Shown: positions 1 to 8,961, counted from the first letter of the stretch. The stretch: 64,000 bases of DNA from Salinicola halophilus (GCF_003206155.1 NZ_PZJV01000001.1:1064258-1128257); one strand, 5' to 3'. Notes: generated by a model from the sequence alone, not told the origin. Made by a program: numbers and translations.

Positions 1-468
1 CCCCAGGGCTACGCACGCCTGGAGGGCATTCATGACCATCTGTCGCGGGTCAAACGCCCGGCGCTGTCGGTCAAGGTCGGCGAAGCGGCCGCCATGGGAG
101 ACCGCAGCGAGAACGCGGATTACACCTACAACAAGAAAGAGCTCAATCGCGTCATCGCACGCATCCGCTATCTGCAAAAACGCCTGGACGAGCTTCAGGT
201 CGTCGACCGGCTGCCCGCCGATACCGACAAGGTCTATTTCGGGGCCTACGTGACCCTGGAGGACGACGATGGCGAGGAGATGCAGATTCGCATCGTCGGG
301 CACGACGAGACCGATACCCGCCGGCACTGGATCAGCATCGATGCCCCGCTGGCCAAGGCGCTGCTGGGCAAGTCGCTCGACGACGACGCAAGCGTCGCCG
401 CGCCCGGCGGCGAAACGCACTATGTCGTCACCGACATTGCCTACGTCGATCCGAAGACGCGCGAGTGA
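1..468 (+). CDS. greB: Transcription elongation factor GreB, 5' truncated by window edge
   Basis: GreB rescues backtracked RNA polymerase by stimulating transcript cleavage through the secondary channel. The frame is open from base 1, so the first few codons lie outside the window; 155 residues are visible against roughly 160-170 for the family. The N-terminal coiled coil carries the Gre hallmark GDRSENADYTYNKKE, with the acidic D and E at the coiled-coil tip. The C-terminal FKBP-like domain contains YFGAYVTLEDDDG and RIVGHDE. The YNKK stretch and the spacing favour GreB over GreA. The stop is at 466-468. Family assignment is firm; only the start is unseen. Confidence 0.95.
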   Translation, partial: PQGYARLEGIHDHLSRVKRPALSVKVGEAAAMGDRSENADYTYNKKELNRVIARIRYLQKRLDELQVVDRLPADTDKVYFGAYVTLEDDDGEEMQIRIVGHDETDTRRHWISIDAPLAKALLGKSLDDDASVAAPGGETHYVVTDIAYVDPKTRE

Positions 469-609
469 CGCCTCGGCCCGGCTTCGCGTCGCCGCTTCAA
501 TTTAAAACCTAAGTTTCATTCAGAATGGCGGCAACCGGACGATAAGACCCAATACGTCCTACGCCGCCCGACCCATCCACATCGGGACGGCACCCATTCG
601 AGAATTCCC

Positions 610-1854
610 ATGCCGGATGCCGCCGCCTCTAGCCCGTCCCCGATCCTCTTCGCCCGCCAGCCGATATTCGACGCGGCGCGGGAGATCGTCGCCTTCGAAC
701 TGCTGTTTCGGCCCACCAATGGCGGCCCCATGCCATCGCCCTTTGACGGCGACCGTGCCACCAGTACCGTGCTTCTCAACGCCTTCACCCAGAGCGATCT
801 CGAAAGCGTCAGCCACGGCCGGCCCCTCTACGTGAACTTCACCGGCGAGACACTCACCCACGAGCTGCCTTTCGCCCCCTCGCAGCTGGTGATCGAAATC
901 CTCGAGGACACGCCGACGGACGACTCCGTTCGCGAGCGGCTACGAGCACTGAAGGCCGAGGGCTTCACGCTGGCGCTCGACGACTACACTCTGCCGGGCG
1001 GCGATCATCCATTTCTCGGGCTGGTGGACATCGTCAAACTGGAGTACCCGCACTACGACGACGAGACCTTCACACAGGTGGTGCGCCGTCTGCGTCGCGA
1101 CTACCCGCATCTGACGATTCTCGCCGAGAAGCTCGAGAGCGAGCACGACCTGTTGCGCTGCCAGCAGGCGGGCTGCGATCTGTTTCAGGGCTACTGGCTC
1201 GCCCGACCGCAGCTGGTCCACGGCAGGCCGATGACCAGCGACCGACTGGCGATCCTGCAGCTGATCGCCACCCTCAACCAGCCCGATGTCGGCGTCTCCG
1301 ACGTCACCGCGGCGATCGCTCGTGACCCGAGCCTCGGCGTTCGCATCATGCGCCTGGTCAACACAGCCCAATACCAGCGCCGGGCCCGCATCACGTCACT
1401 GCATCACGCCGTGACGATGATCGGCATGCAGCGAATTCGCAGTCTCGCCACGCTTCTCGCGCTCGCCGACATGAAGGACAAACCGGATTCCCTCCAGCAG
1501 CTCGCGCTGGCTCGAGCGTGCCTGTGCAAGGCGCTGGCCGGCCACGACAGCGCGCTCGCGGAGAAGGCCTTCATCGCCGGGCTCTTCTCCTACCTCGAGG
1601 CGTTCTTCGATCAGCCCATGAAAGCGTTGATCGACTCGCTGCCGCTGCACGATGCCATTGCCCAGGCGTTGCTGACCGGAGAGGGCCCGGTCGGGGCACT
1701 GCTCGACACGGCGATCCAACTGGAAAACGGCACCTGGAGCGAGATCGCCTGGGACCGGCTCGCCGGCCTCGGTATCGATGCGCTCGACGTCGGCGCGGCC
1801 AACCAGCGCGCCCTGCGCGAGCTGAACGACCTGGAGGCTAACGCCGGCCTTTAG
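610..1854 (+). CDS. EAL and HDOD domain protein, c-di-GMP phosphodiesterase-like
   Basis: The 414-residue protein has an N-terminal EAL-type domain (about 10-200) and a C-terminal HDOD domain (about 205-400), the architecture of B. subtilis YuxH and V. cholerae CdgJ. The EAL signature reads ELLFRP. Later catalytic-type motifs are visible: LDDYTLPGG in place of DDFGxG, VKLEYP with the conserved Lys, ILAEKLES with Glu, and FQGYWLARP in place of QGYxxxxP. Several metal-binding positions therefore survive, and activity cannot be decided by eye. HDOD domains lack the HD catalytic pair and usually serve in protein interaction. It sits alone between greB and rsmC, which is on the opposite strand. 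It probably acts in motility or biofilm signalling, by family inference only. Confidence 0.85.
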   Translation: MPDAAASSPSPILFARQPIFDAAREIVAFELLFRPTNGGPMPSPFDGDRATSTVLLNAFTQSDLESVSHGRPLYVNFTGETLTHELPFAPSQLVIEILEDTPTDDSVRERLRALKAEGFTLALDDYTLPGGDHPFLGLVDIVKLEYPHYDDETFTQVVRRLRRDYPHLTILAEKLESEHDLLRCQQAGCDLFQGYWLARPQLVHGRPMTSDRLAILQLIATLNQPDVGVSDVTAAIARDPSLGVRIMRLVNTAQYQRRARITSLHHAVTMIGMQRIRSLATLLALADMKDKPDSLQQLALARACLCKALAGHDSALAEKAFIAGLFSYLEAFFDQPMKALIDSLPLHDAIAQALLTGEGPVGALLDTAIQLENGTWSEIAWDRLAGLGIDALDVGAANQRALRELNDLEANAGL

Positions 1855-2836
1855 TCGCCCGGTAGACGCGAAAGCGACGGTCGTCCGCCAGCGTCTCGAA
1901 CTCGCCGAAGGCCGAACTCAGCCAGTCCGGATAGGGAAGAAAGGCGTTGGCGACCAGCGTCAGCGTGCCGCCGGGCAGCAGATGGTCCGGCGCCTCGAGA
2001 ATCAGCCGCTGGGCCGGCCCGTAGTCGATCGTGCGCTCCTGATGGAACGGTGGATTGCTGACGATCGCCTCGAACTGCCCCGATACCTCGCTGTAGACGT
2101 CACCCTGCACCACGCGCCCCTCGAAGTGATTGAGTGCCAGCGTGCGGCGCGCGGCCGCCACCGCAAAGGCGTTGATATCGGTCGCGGTCACCGCGTTTCC
2201 CCGCCGCGCCATCCAGGCAGCGACGATGCCATCACCGCAGCCCACGTCGAGCACGCGTTCGCTTTCCCCGGTGCTCGACTCGACCGCCAGCGTCTCCAGC
2301 AATAGCCGCGTCCCGGCGTCGAGCTTGCCGTGGCCGAACACCCCCGGGTGAGAGGCCAGCGCGAGCCCCTCCGCCTCGAACTGGGTCCAGCCCGCGTCCG
2401 GCGCCAGCGAGACGCCGCTGGCCTCGGTCTCGAACAGCGCACAGCGCCTGGCGGTGTCGAGCTTGCGATACGCCTGGTCGAGCCCTGCCAGCACCTTGGG
2501 CAGCCGTTTGATGCCGCCCTGGTTCTCGCCGACGATCTGGATCGGCGTACCGGGCGCCAGCCGCGCGTTGAGCGAGCGCAGCCACCACTCGCCGAGGGCA
2601 TGACTCTTGGGCCAGAAGAGCACCGCCCCGGCCACCGCGATCGGCGTCGCATCGAGTGGCGAGAACACGCCGCGGTCGGCCCGCTGCCAGGCACTGACGA
2701 TATCGAAATCCGCGCTCAGCACCGCCCCTTCGCCGGACGCCAGCCAGCCGTCTCGCGGCGGCGCGACCCACAGCCAGCCGCGGTAGTCGGCATTCTGGCG
2801 AGCGAGCAACTCGACCGGCGGCGTCTGGGGCGTCAT
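1838..2836 (-). CDS. rsmC: 16S rRNA m2G1207 methyltransferase RsmC-like
   Basis: This enzyme uses S-adenosylmethionine to methylate guanine N2 in 16S rRNA (G1207 in E. coli). The 332-residue protein has the RsmC layout: a degenerate N-terminal methyltransferase-like domain (about 1-160) and an active C-terminal domain with VLDVGCGDG at 195-203 and the catalytic NPPFH at 261-265, characteristic of N2-guanine RNA methyltransferases. The ATG at 2836 was chosen because GGAG lies just upstream and it matches the family length (E. coli 343). It overlaps the stop of the upstream cmoM by 4 bases, so the two are translationally coupled. Its 3' end overlaps the convergent EAL-HDOD gene by 17 bases. Confidence 0.9.
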   Translation of the reverse strand: MTPQTPPVELLARQNADYRGWLWVAPPRDGWLASGEGAVLSADFDIVSAWQRADRGVFSPLDATPIAVAGAVLFWPKSHALGEWWLRSLNARLAPGTPIQIVGENQGGIKRLPKVLAGLDQAYRKLDTARRCALFETEASGVSLAPDAGWTQFEAEGLALASHPGVFGHGKLDAGTRLLLETLAVESSTGESERVLDVGCGDGIVAAWMARRGNAVTATDINAFAVAAARRTLALNHFEGRVVQGDVYSEVSGQFEAIVSNPPFHQERTIDYGPAQRLILEAPDHLLPGGTLTLVANAFLPYPDWLSSAFGEFETLADDRRFRVYRATKGRR

Positions 2837-3735
2837 CGCGAGTCTCCTCGAGCGGGGTCTTCGGGGCGGTGAGTCAAAGGGCGTTCGGGCCGGCGAATGA
2901 GATAGTGCAGGTAGCGACCGAGACGCCAGTAGGGCTCGCTCTGGCAGTAGCGCTTCTCCAGCGCGATCAGCGTCTCCAGTCGCTCGCCTTCGATGCCCCG
3001 CTCGCCGAGATAGTCGTGGAAGACGCGGACGCCGCTGACCTGCTCGATCACCAGTCCCGCTTCGCGACACCAGGCAACGATGTCGTCATGCGTGAGCGGC
3101 GAGATCGGCGTCAGTCGCTGGCGCTTGCCGGTGCCGGAGAGCCGATCCTCCAGCGCCTTGTCCAGATTGCCCTTGACGATGTTGGAGAGCCGTAGCGCAT
3201 CGCGATTGAAGACCATCAGCGACAGCCGCGCCCCCGGTGCCATCAGCGAAGCAAGCGTGGCAATGGCAGTCTGCGGCTGGGCAAGCCATTCGAGCACCGC
3301 GTGACACACCACCAGCGGCCACGGCCCCGGTGCCGCCGCCGGCAGCGCCTGCAGCGTCGAGGCCAGATAGGTCACGTCGCGCGTCCCCATCCCGTTTTGC
3401 GCAGCCGCAAGCATCTCCGCCGAGGGCTCGGCGAGGGTGACCGCATGGCCGCGGTCCGCCAGCCAGGCGCTCATCTGGCCGAGGCCGCCGCCGACATCCA
3501 GCGCCGGCGAACCGTCTGCCGGCAGTGCCGTCTCTAGAAGGTGGTCGAGCACCGCCAGCCGAATGGCGCCGCGAGCGGTGCCGTAAAGACTGTTGGCGAA
3601 CTTGTCGGCAAGACCATCGAAGATCCGGTCGTCGGCGACCGGCAGATCGTTGCCGTGATGGCCGGAGGCGCCGGCCGGCGCGCGAGAGGGATCAGAGATC
3701 GACATGAACCGGAGCCGTGGAAGCGAGGCGCGCAT
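2833..3735 (-). CDS. cmoM: tRNA 5-carboxymethoxyuridine methyltransferase CmoM
   Basis: CmoM methylates the carboxyl group of 5-carboxymethoxyuridine at the tRNA wobble position, giving mcmo5U. The protein has a class I methyltransferase fold with ALDVGGGLG at about 78-86. Several stretches match E. coli CmoM (SmtA): FDGLADKFANSLYGTARG, CHAVLEWLAQP, SGVRVFHDYLGERG and YCQSEPYWRLGRYLHYL. Two starts are possible: ATG at 3735, preceded by an AAGGGGG purine run, or ATG ten codons inside at 3705 with a poor ribosome site. The first is used here. It is the upstream partner of rsmC (4-base overlap), giving an RNA-modification operon. Confidence 0.92.
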   Translation of the reverse strand: MRASLPRLRFMSISDPSRAPAGASGHHGNDLPVADDRIFDGLADKFANSLYGTARGAIRLAVLDHLLETALPADGSPALDVGGGLGQMSAWLADRGHAVTLAEPSAEMLAAAQNGMGTRDVTYLASTLQALPAAAPGPWPLVVCHAVLEWLAQPQTAIATLASLMAPGARLSLMVFNRDALRLSNIVKGNLDKALEDRLSGTGKRQRLTPISPLTHDDIVAWCREAGLVIEQVSGVRVFHDYLGERGIEGERLETLIALEKRYCQSEPYWRLGRYLHYLIRRPERPLTHRPEDPARGDSR

Positions 3736-3847
3736 TGTAGCAACGCCCCCTTCGAACGTCCTTCCCTACGGCGCCGCGGGTTTATCTCGACGAATCCGGC
3801 GCTTATACTGTGCGCCGCTTGCGCAACGCCGCACGGTTTGGCATTGC

Positions 3848-3924
3848 GCCCCCATAGCTCAGCTGGATAGAGCGTCCCCCTCCTAAGGGGAAGGTCTCAG
3901 GTTCGAATCCTGATGGGGGCGCCA
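3848..3924 (+). tRNA. tRNA-Arg (anticodon CCT)
   Basis: The 77-nt cloverleaf has the 7-bp acceptor GCCCCCA/TGGGGGC, T8-A9, a D arm starting AGCTCAG, the anticodon stem TCCCC/GGGGA around loop CTCCTAA (anticodon CCT, reading AGG), the T-arm GGTTCGAATCC, discriminator G and an encoded CCA at 3922-3924. It lies between cmoM (divergent) and the broken NmrA-like gene. No integrase or duplicated 3' end is visible nearby. Confidence 0.97.
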
Positions 3925-4015
3925 TATCGGCGACCCTTCTTGTTGCCTCTTCTCCTTAGCGCTAACCGCGGCACATCACGCTCGACAGGTTTGATCCCCC
4001 GCTGATTCTCGCGCC

Positions 4016-4948
4016 TCAGTCGACCAGATTCCGGTGAATCCAGGTCTTGACGTCGACCGTTTCGATACCTTGATGATGATTGAATGTCCCGCCTTTGGGC
4101 CAGGCGACGCCTATGCCCGCTGCAAACACCGCGCGATACTTGAGCAGGTTGTTATCACGGTCACCGGCTATGGCGTCGGCGAGAAAGTCCACCGTCTATA
4201 CGTGACGGGTAAACGGACGGTCGAGCTGGTGCTCCAGCTCATCCGCTAACGCCCCGTAGCTGACGGTATCTCCTGCGACGAACACGGTTTCGTTCTGGAA
4301 CCGTGGCTCGTGAAACAGTATCGCCGTGGTCAAGCGCCCGATGTCTTCCGGCGTTGTCACGGTGACCTGGTTATCCCAGCTACCCAGTGCGTGAACCTCG
4401 CTCTGCTCAAGATCCACGACGCCAAAAGCCGGTTCGAACAGGAAGCTGGTGAACATCCCCGTGGCGACGATGATCCACTCTGTGCGGTTCTGCGCCCGGA
4501 GCAGGTCGCGCACGTCGAGTTGTTCATCGAACACGTCCTGCGCGCTACCTCGGCCAATCGTGTCGTAGTCGACGCCAAACTGCCACGGCACATAGCGCTT
4601 CACGCCGGCCTCGAGCACTGCCTGGGTAATCTTGGTCTGGATACCGGCCCCCGCCGAGAAACCGACGCAGGAGACGACGGTATCGAAGGGAGCGAAAAGT
4701 GCCGCGAGCGTCTCCTGGCTGCTGGAGACGATATCTCCCGCGATCGGCTCGATACCCCACGCCTGTAGCTGGTCGATCTGCTGTCGTTTGCGCGGATCGG
4801 TCGTCTCCAACGCCGACTGCCGCAGCAGTACATGGACGCGCGCGGCCGGTGCGGTGTCACCACGATTAACGAGATGGCGCAGGATCTCGAACCCCAGCTC
4901 GCCTGCGCCCAATACCAAAATCGATTCATAGTCGTTCGTGCAATTCAT
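4016..4948 (-). pseudogene. NmrA-like NAD(P)-binding oxidoreductase interrupted by an in-frame amber stop
   Basis: The first 250 codons (4948 down to 4199) encode an NmrA/isoflavone-reductase-type Rossmann protein with VLGAGELGFEILRHL near the N-terminus and VPWQFGVDYD in the middle. A TAG codon at 4198-4196 ends this frame. Reading on in the same frame gives 59 more sensible codons, including FLADAIAGD and WPKGGTFNHHQGIETVDV, which resemble the usual C-terminus of the family, down to a TGA at 4018-4016. The whole would be about 310 residues, a normal family length. This is therefore a gene with a single nonsense mutation (or a base-call error), not a short gene. It diverges from the HxlR regulator at 5027, its likely former controller. 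Confidence 0.8.
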
Positions 4949-5026
4949 GCGTTTGCCACCGTTGCAGTTCCTTTCGAGGTGGCGGATGTTGTCACGTCAG
5001 GATTCCCCGCATAAGTAGGTACATCG

Positions 5027-5440
5027 GTGATACCGAAAGACGAAGACGACCTGCTCGCTCGCTCCCGGGCGCTCTGTGACGCGATGGAAGACGAGGACGA
5101 CTGGCTGAAAAGAGAGGTGCTGACTCACGCCGGCAATCGCTGGGCTTTTGGGGTGATTCACGCGCTAAAGGAGGAAGGACGGCTGAGACACGCCGAGCTT
5201 CGCCGACGGCTCGAGGGTGTCACTCAGCGGATGCTAACCAGAACGCTACGGCAGCTCGAGCGCGATGGGCTGATTCTTCGCCAGGATTACGAGGAAGTTC
5301 CGCCAAGAGTCGATTACGAGCTGACTCGGTTGGGGGAGGAATTTCTCCTGAAGATCATTCCCATGTGGCTCTGGATCTTCGAGCATGCGGAGGATTTCCG
5401 CCAGGCTCGAGAAGCCAACTCGATGGCCGCGGGGGAGTAG
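5027..5440 (+). CDS. HxlR family transcriptional regulator
   Basis: The 137-residue protein has a winged helix of the HxlR type: RLRHAELRRRLEGVTQRMLT and LRQLERDGLILRQDYEEVPPR followed by VDYELTRLGEEFL, the hallmark recognition-helix and wing sequence. HxlR proteins usually regulate a divergent oxidoreductase gene, often sensing reactive aldehydes, quinones or thiol stress. Here the divergent neighbour is the interrupted NmrA-like gene, 78 bp away. The start is GTG at 5027, with TAGGT a few bases upstream. The cysteine often found near the N-terminus of sensing members is replaced (DDWLKREVL), so redox sensing by that residue is unlikely. Confidence 0.88.
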   Translation: MIPKDEDDLLARSRALCDAMEDEDDWLKREVLTHAGNRWAFGVIHALKEEGRLRHAELRRRLEGVTQRMLTRTLRQLERDGLILRQDYEEVPPRVDYELTRLGEEFLLKIIPMWLWIFEHAEDFRQAREANSMAAGE

Positions 5441-5483
5441 AGAAACGCTTCGTTGCCTTGAGCGTTCAACAAGTCGTGGCGCC

Positions 5484-5918
5484 CTACCCCGGCTCTCCCA
5501 GCAGTAGCCGCAGCGTCTGGCGGTTTTCGATGAGATCCGCGAGCACGTAGCGGTCGAGCACACTGAGAAACGCCTGTTGCGCTTCAAACAGCACGCCCTT
5601 GAGACGACAGGCGGGGTCGATGGGACACGTCGAGTTCGCGCCGAAGCACTCGAGCAGTTCGAGGTTCTCGATCTCTCGCACCAGGGGGCCAATGGCGATC
5701 TTGTCACTGGGGCGGGCGAGCTTGAGCCCGCCGCCCCGCCCTCTCACGCTGACGAGATAGCCGAGCTGCACCAGCGTCTGCGACACCTTAGCGAGATGGT
5801 GGTTGGAGATGCCGTAGTGCCTGGCGGCGGCGGGCACCGTGGCGGGCTCGTCGTCCTCCCTCACCCCGAGAAAGATCAGCAGGCGCAGGGCGTAGTCGGT
5901 ATGTGTCGTCAGTTTCAT
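5484..5918 (-). CDS. nsrR: Nitric-oxide-sensing Rrf2 repressor NsrR
   Basis: NsrR is an iron-sulfur repressor that releases DNA when nitric oxide attacks its cluster. The 144-residue protein begins MKLTTHTDYALRLLIFLG like other NsrR proteins, has the Rrf2 winged helix with VRGRGGGLKLARP, and carries three cluster cysteines at 91, 98 and 104 (ECFGANSTCPIDPACRL). The region after the third cysteine matches E. coli NsrR, with LADLIENRQTLRLLL in place of LADLVEENQPLYKLLL. It diverges from hmp, the classical NsrR target, and a matching operator lies in the shared intergenic region, so both assignments support each other. A second Rrf2 protein, iscR at 47185, has different cluster spacing and context. 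Confidence 0.93.
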   Translation of the reverse strand: MKLTTHTDYALRLLIFLGVREDDEPATVPAAARHYGISNHHLAKVSQTLVQLGYLVSVRGRGGGLKLARPSDKIAIGPLVREIENLELLECFGANSTCPIDPACRLKGVLFEAQQAFLSVLDRYVLADLIENRQTLRLLLGEPG

Positions 5919-6114
5919 CGTCGTCGATCCTTGGCGCGTCGCGCTCTGTTCCCGCGGGTGAGGCGTTCGCCATTGCTATTCGTCGCCCCCGGCCGAGGTG
6001 GGCTTGGCGTATCAGGATACTGGGTCACACCCGCGACGTTGACCGCCCCGTGGCGAGATGTCGCGCACGGCTTCCGGCGCTTGACGCTCTGAATCGAGCT
6101 GCGGATACTCGATC

Positions 6115-6143
6115 TTAAAGAGGTATTTGATATACCACTTTAA
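6115..6143. promoter_or_regulatory. Putative NsrR operator in the nsrR/hmp intergenic region
   Basis: An AT-rich imperfect palindrome stands out in GC-rich surroundings. The core 6118-6140 is two 11-base half-sites, AAGAGGTATTT and the complement AAGTGGTATAT, around a single G; 9 of 11 positions match, and the symmetry extends three more base pairs outward. The 11-1-11 layout and the AAG start of each half are those known for NsrR sites in enteric bacteria. It lies 64 bp before the hmp start and about 200 bp from the nsrR start. Confidence 0.8.
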
Positions 6144-6206
6144 ATCATTGCCGATGCCTCGCCTTGCGGCGAGACATCGCTTCCGTGGCCTGCCTTTGGA
6201 GTCTCC

Positions 6207-7409
6207 ATGCTCAGCCCCGCCCAGATTGCTATCGTCAAACAGACCGTCCCCGTGCTCAAAGCCCACGGCGAGACACTGACTCGCCACTTCTATGCGCGCA
6301 TGTTCGAGCACAATCCTGAGGTGAAACGCTACTTCAATCCGGCGAACCAGCGTTCGGGGGCGCAACAACGGGCGCTGGCGGGGGCCGTCGTCGCCTACGC
6401 CGAGCACATAGAGAACCCTTCGGTGTTGGCAAACGCCGTGGAGCTGATCGCTCAGAAGCATGCCTCCCTGACGATTCGTCCCGAGCACTACCCCATCGTG
6501 GGCGAAAACCTGCTGGCGTCGATCCGAGAAGTACTGGGCGAGGCGGCAACGGATGACATCATCGATGCGTGGGCGGCGGCCTACGGCGAGCTGGCCGCGA
6601 TCTTCATCGACCGGGAGAGCGAAATCTATACCGAGCAGGCGCAGCAGCAGGGTTGGAGCGGTTTCAAGCCGTTCACGATCGTCGATCGCCGGGTCGAGAG
6701 CGACAACATCGTCTCTTTCTTGCTGGCGCCCACCGATGGCGCGGCACTGCCGCCCCACCGGGCGGGTCAGTACGTCAGCGTGCGGCTGCCGAACGCGAGC
6801 GGCGAACCGGTGATGCGCAACTACAGTCTTTCCAGTGCACCGAACGCTGCGAGCTACCGCATCAGCGTGAAACGCGAGCGCGGTGGGGAAGGCACCGATG
6901 GCGCGGTCTCGGCGCGACTGCACGAGGCGTACGCTGTCGGCGACACGCTGGAAGTCACCCCGCCGTGCGGCACTTTCGTGCTGGAGCTGCCGGAAGATGA
7001 AACGCGACCGCTGGTTTTCATCGCTGGCGGCGTCGGCGTGACGCCGCTGATTTCGATGGCGCACGCGGCGCTGGCGGCATCGAATTCACGACCGGTGATT
7101 TTCGTGCAGGCGGCGCGGCACGAAGGTGTCCGCGCGTTTGGTGAAGAACTCGAGACGCTGCAGCGCGAGCACGCCAATGTCGACGTACGGGTTCGCTATA
7201 GCGAAACGTCAGCAACCGGTTCGACAGCGTCGGGGGCGATCGACGGCTCGGAGATCGCCGACTGGACGGGGGGCCGCGAGGCGACGTTCTATTTCTGCGG
7301 CCCGCACGCCATGATGCAAGAGATCGACGCGCTGCTGGCGAGCCGGGGTGTGGAGGCCACCGACCGGCGCTTCGAGTGCTTCGGCCCGCTGCATCCGCTC
7401 GCGGCCTGA
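6207..7409 (+). CDS. hmp: Flavohemoprotein Hmp, nitric oxide dioxygenase
   Basis: Hmp converts nitric oxide and oxygen to nitrate using NAD(P)H. The 400-residue protein has the full three-domain order: globin (1-140) with proximal His85 in AQKHAS and distal-pocket Tyr29 and Gln53/54; an FAD domain with the RxYS motif (MRNYSLSS); and an NAD domain with IAGGVGVTPLISMA and the C-terminal ECFGP motif. The ATG at 6207 follows GGAG and gives the standard N-terminus. Regulation by NsrR is inferred from the divergent repressor gene and the palindrome upstream. A nitronate monooxygenase gene follows 66 bp downstream on the same strand and may be co-transcribed. Confidence 0.97.
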   Translation: MLSPAQIAIVKQTVPVLKAHGETLTRHFYARMFEHNPEVKRYFNPANQRSGAQQRALAGAVVAYAEHIENPSVLANAVELIAQKHASLTIRPEHYPIVGENLLASIREVLGEAATDDIIDAWAAAYGELAAIFIDRESEIYTEQAQQQGWSGFKPFTIVDRRVESDNIVSFLLAPTDGAALPPHRAGQYVSVRLPNASGEPVMRNYSLSSAPNAASYRISVKRERGGEGTDGAVSARLHEAYAVGDTLEVTPPCGTFVLELPEDETRPLVFIAGGVGVTPLISMAHAALAASNSRPVIFVQAARHEGVRAFGEELETLQREHANVDVRVRYSETSATGSTASGAIDGSEIADWTGGREATFYFCGPHAMMQEIDALLASRGVEATDRRFECFGPLHPLAA

Positions 7410-7475
7410 TCGTCGCAGTCCGCACGCGACGATAGGTAGACCCATGACCTGCCACGCCAAGAGAGGAGCCCTCGA

Positions 7476-8525
7476 ATGCGCCACGAGAGACCCGATCCGC
7501 TCTCCCCCACCATCCCCCTCTATCAGGCGCCGATGGCGGGCGTCTCGACGCCGGCGATGGCGGCGGCGGTTTCCAATGCCGGCGGTCTTGGTGGACTGGG
7601 CCTGGGGGCGATGTCGCCCAATGCCGCCCGCGATACGATCCTCGAGACGCAGGCGCTGACCCGCCATCCGTTCAACGTCAATTTTTTCTGCCACGCGCCA
7701 GCGGTACGTAACGAGCGGTTAGAGACTGACTGGATCGAGCGCACCCGCGAGCTATTCGCGTCGTTCGGTGCAGCGCCCCCGGCGGGACTCGAGGAGATCT
7801 ACACCCCGTTCACCGCCAACGACGCCATGCTGGATGTGCTGCTTCAAACGCGCCCGTCTGTCGTGAGCTTCCACTTCGGCCTGCCAAGGCCCGGGCAGAT
7901 TCGCGCCCTTCGTGATGCCGGCTGCCGCTTGATCGCGACGGCCACGTCACTCGAGGAGGCGCGGCGTATCGAGGCGAGCGGTCTCGACGCCGTCATCGCC
8001 CAGGGGTGGTCGGCGGGTGGTCATCGCGGTGTGTTCGACCCTCGCGCTCATGACGACAAGCTCTCCACCGAGGCGCTGACCCGCTTGCTTGCCGACGAGA
8101 TCTCGCTGCCGGTGATTGCGGCCGGCGGATTGATAGACGGCCACGACGTCACGCGGGCGCTGAGCTGGGGCGCCAGCGCCGCGCAGTTGGGGACGGCCTT
8201 TATCGCCTGCCCGGAAAGTGCCGCGGACGACACCTACCGCGAGCGCCTACTGGAAGGAGGCGAAACGCGGATGACTACCGCCATCTCCGGGCGACCGGCG
8301 CGCTGTCTCGCCAACCGGTTCACCGCTTGGGCTGAGGCCGTACCGACCGAAGACATCCCCGCCTACCCCTGCACCTACGCGTTGGCGAAGGCACTCCACG
8401 CGGCCGCCAAACGGCAGGGGGAATTCGGTTACGGTGCGCAGTGGGCTGGCACGCAGACATACAAAACTCGCGCCCTGCCGGCTCATGCGCTGACGCTCGA
8501 GATAGAGGCGGCGCGCTACCGATGA
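7476..8525 (+). CDS. Nitronate monooxygenase family protein
   Basis: This FMN-dependent TIM-barrel enzyme family oxidises alkyl nitronates (for example propionate 3-nitronate) to carbonyl compounds and nitrite. The 349-residue protein starts with PLYQAPMAGVSTPAMAAAVSNAGG, the standard FMN-binding opening. It has FNVNFFCHAP, QGWSAGGHRG (containing the conserved His of the active site), PVIAAGGLIDG and WGASAAQLGTAF, which bind the phosphate. The length is typical of class I enzymes. GAGAGGAG precedes the ATG. Its position directly after hmp suggests a joint role in detoxifying nitrogen oxides and nitro compounds; that link is an inference from context. Confidence 0.92.
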   Translation: MRHERPDPLSPTIPLYQAPMAGVSTPAMAAAVSNAGGLGGLGLGAMSPNAARDTILETQALTRHPFNVNFFCHAPAVRNERLETDWIERTRELFASFGAAPPAGLEEIYTPFTANDAMLDVLLQTRPSVVSFHFGLPRPGQIRALRDAGCRLIATATSLEEARRIEASGLDAVIAQGWSAGGHRGVFDPRAHDDKLSTEALTRLLADEISLPVIAAGGLIDGHDVTRALSWGASAAQLGTAFIACPESAADDTYRERLLEGGETRMTTAISGRPARCLANRFTAWAEAVPTEDIPAYPCTYALAKALHAAAKRQGEFGYGAQWAGTQTYKTRALPAHALTLEIEAARYR

Positions 8526-8757
8526 TCCCCACCGGCCCGTCGATGCGGATTCAGCGCCATCGACTTGGCTCTATCCGAAAGTATTGGTTGACTCAAAAGG
8601 CTGTAGGGCGCAGGCTAACCGCAGTAGGTAGCAAGTCGCATATTGTCAGTAGCAGTCGAATTATTCGGTAGCCTGGTTATATCCCCTTGTTTTGCCCACT
8701 ATCTCGGGTATTACCCGGCAACTTTGAAACATGCATTGCGCATAAGGAATTCGACAC

Positions 8758-8961
8758 ATGGCAACTGGCACCGTTAAGTGGTTCAACGACAGCAAAGGCT
8801 TTGGCTTCATTTCTCCGGCAGACGGTGGCGATGACCTCTTCGCACACTTCTCCGAGATCCAAGCGACTGGCTTCAAGTCGCTGCAGGAAGGCCAAGAAGT
8901 CTCCTTCGACGTTACGCAGGGCAAAAAAGGCCTGCAGGCTGCGAACATCAAGCCGCTGTAA
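8758..8961 (+). CDS. Cold-shock protein, CspA family
   Basis: This is a 67-residue single OB-fold RNA chaperone. RNP1 is KGFGFI at 13-18, RNP2 is DDLFAHF at 25-31, and the opening [12 protein letters not shown] is typical. It melts RNA secondary structure; whether it is cold-induced or constitutive cannot be told from the protein. The gene stands alone, with about 230 bases of AT-richer sequence upstream that may form a long 5' leader, and a hairpin 40 bases downstream. Confidence 0.95.
   Translation: MATGTVKWFNDSKGFGFISPADGGDDLFAHFSEIQATGFKSLQEGQEVSFDVTQGKKGLQAANIKPL

Noticed and set aside
4034-4249. A 71-codon plus-strand frame
   Set aside because: It lies antisense to the C-terminal codons of the interrupted NmrA-like gene, which make better protein sense.
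3848-5440. Possible integration of a mobile element at tRNA-Arg(CCT)
   Set aside because: The accessory NmrA/HxlR pair lies next to the tRNA, but there is no integrase, no repeated tRNA 3' end and no change in base composition that I can see.
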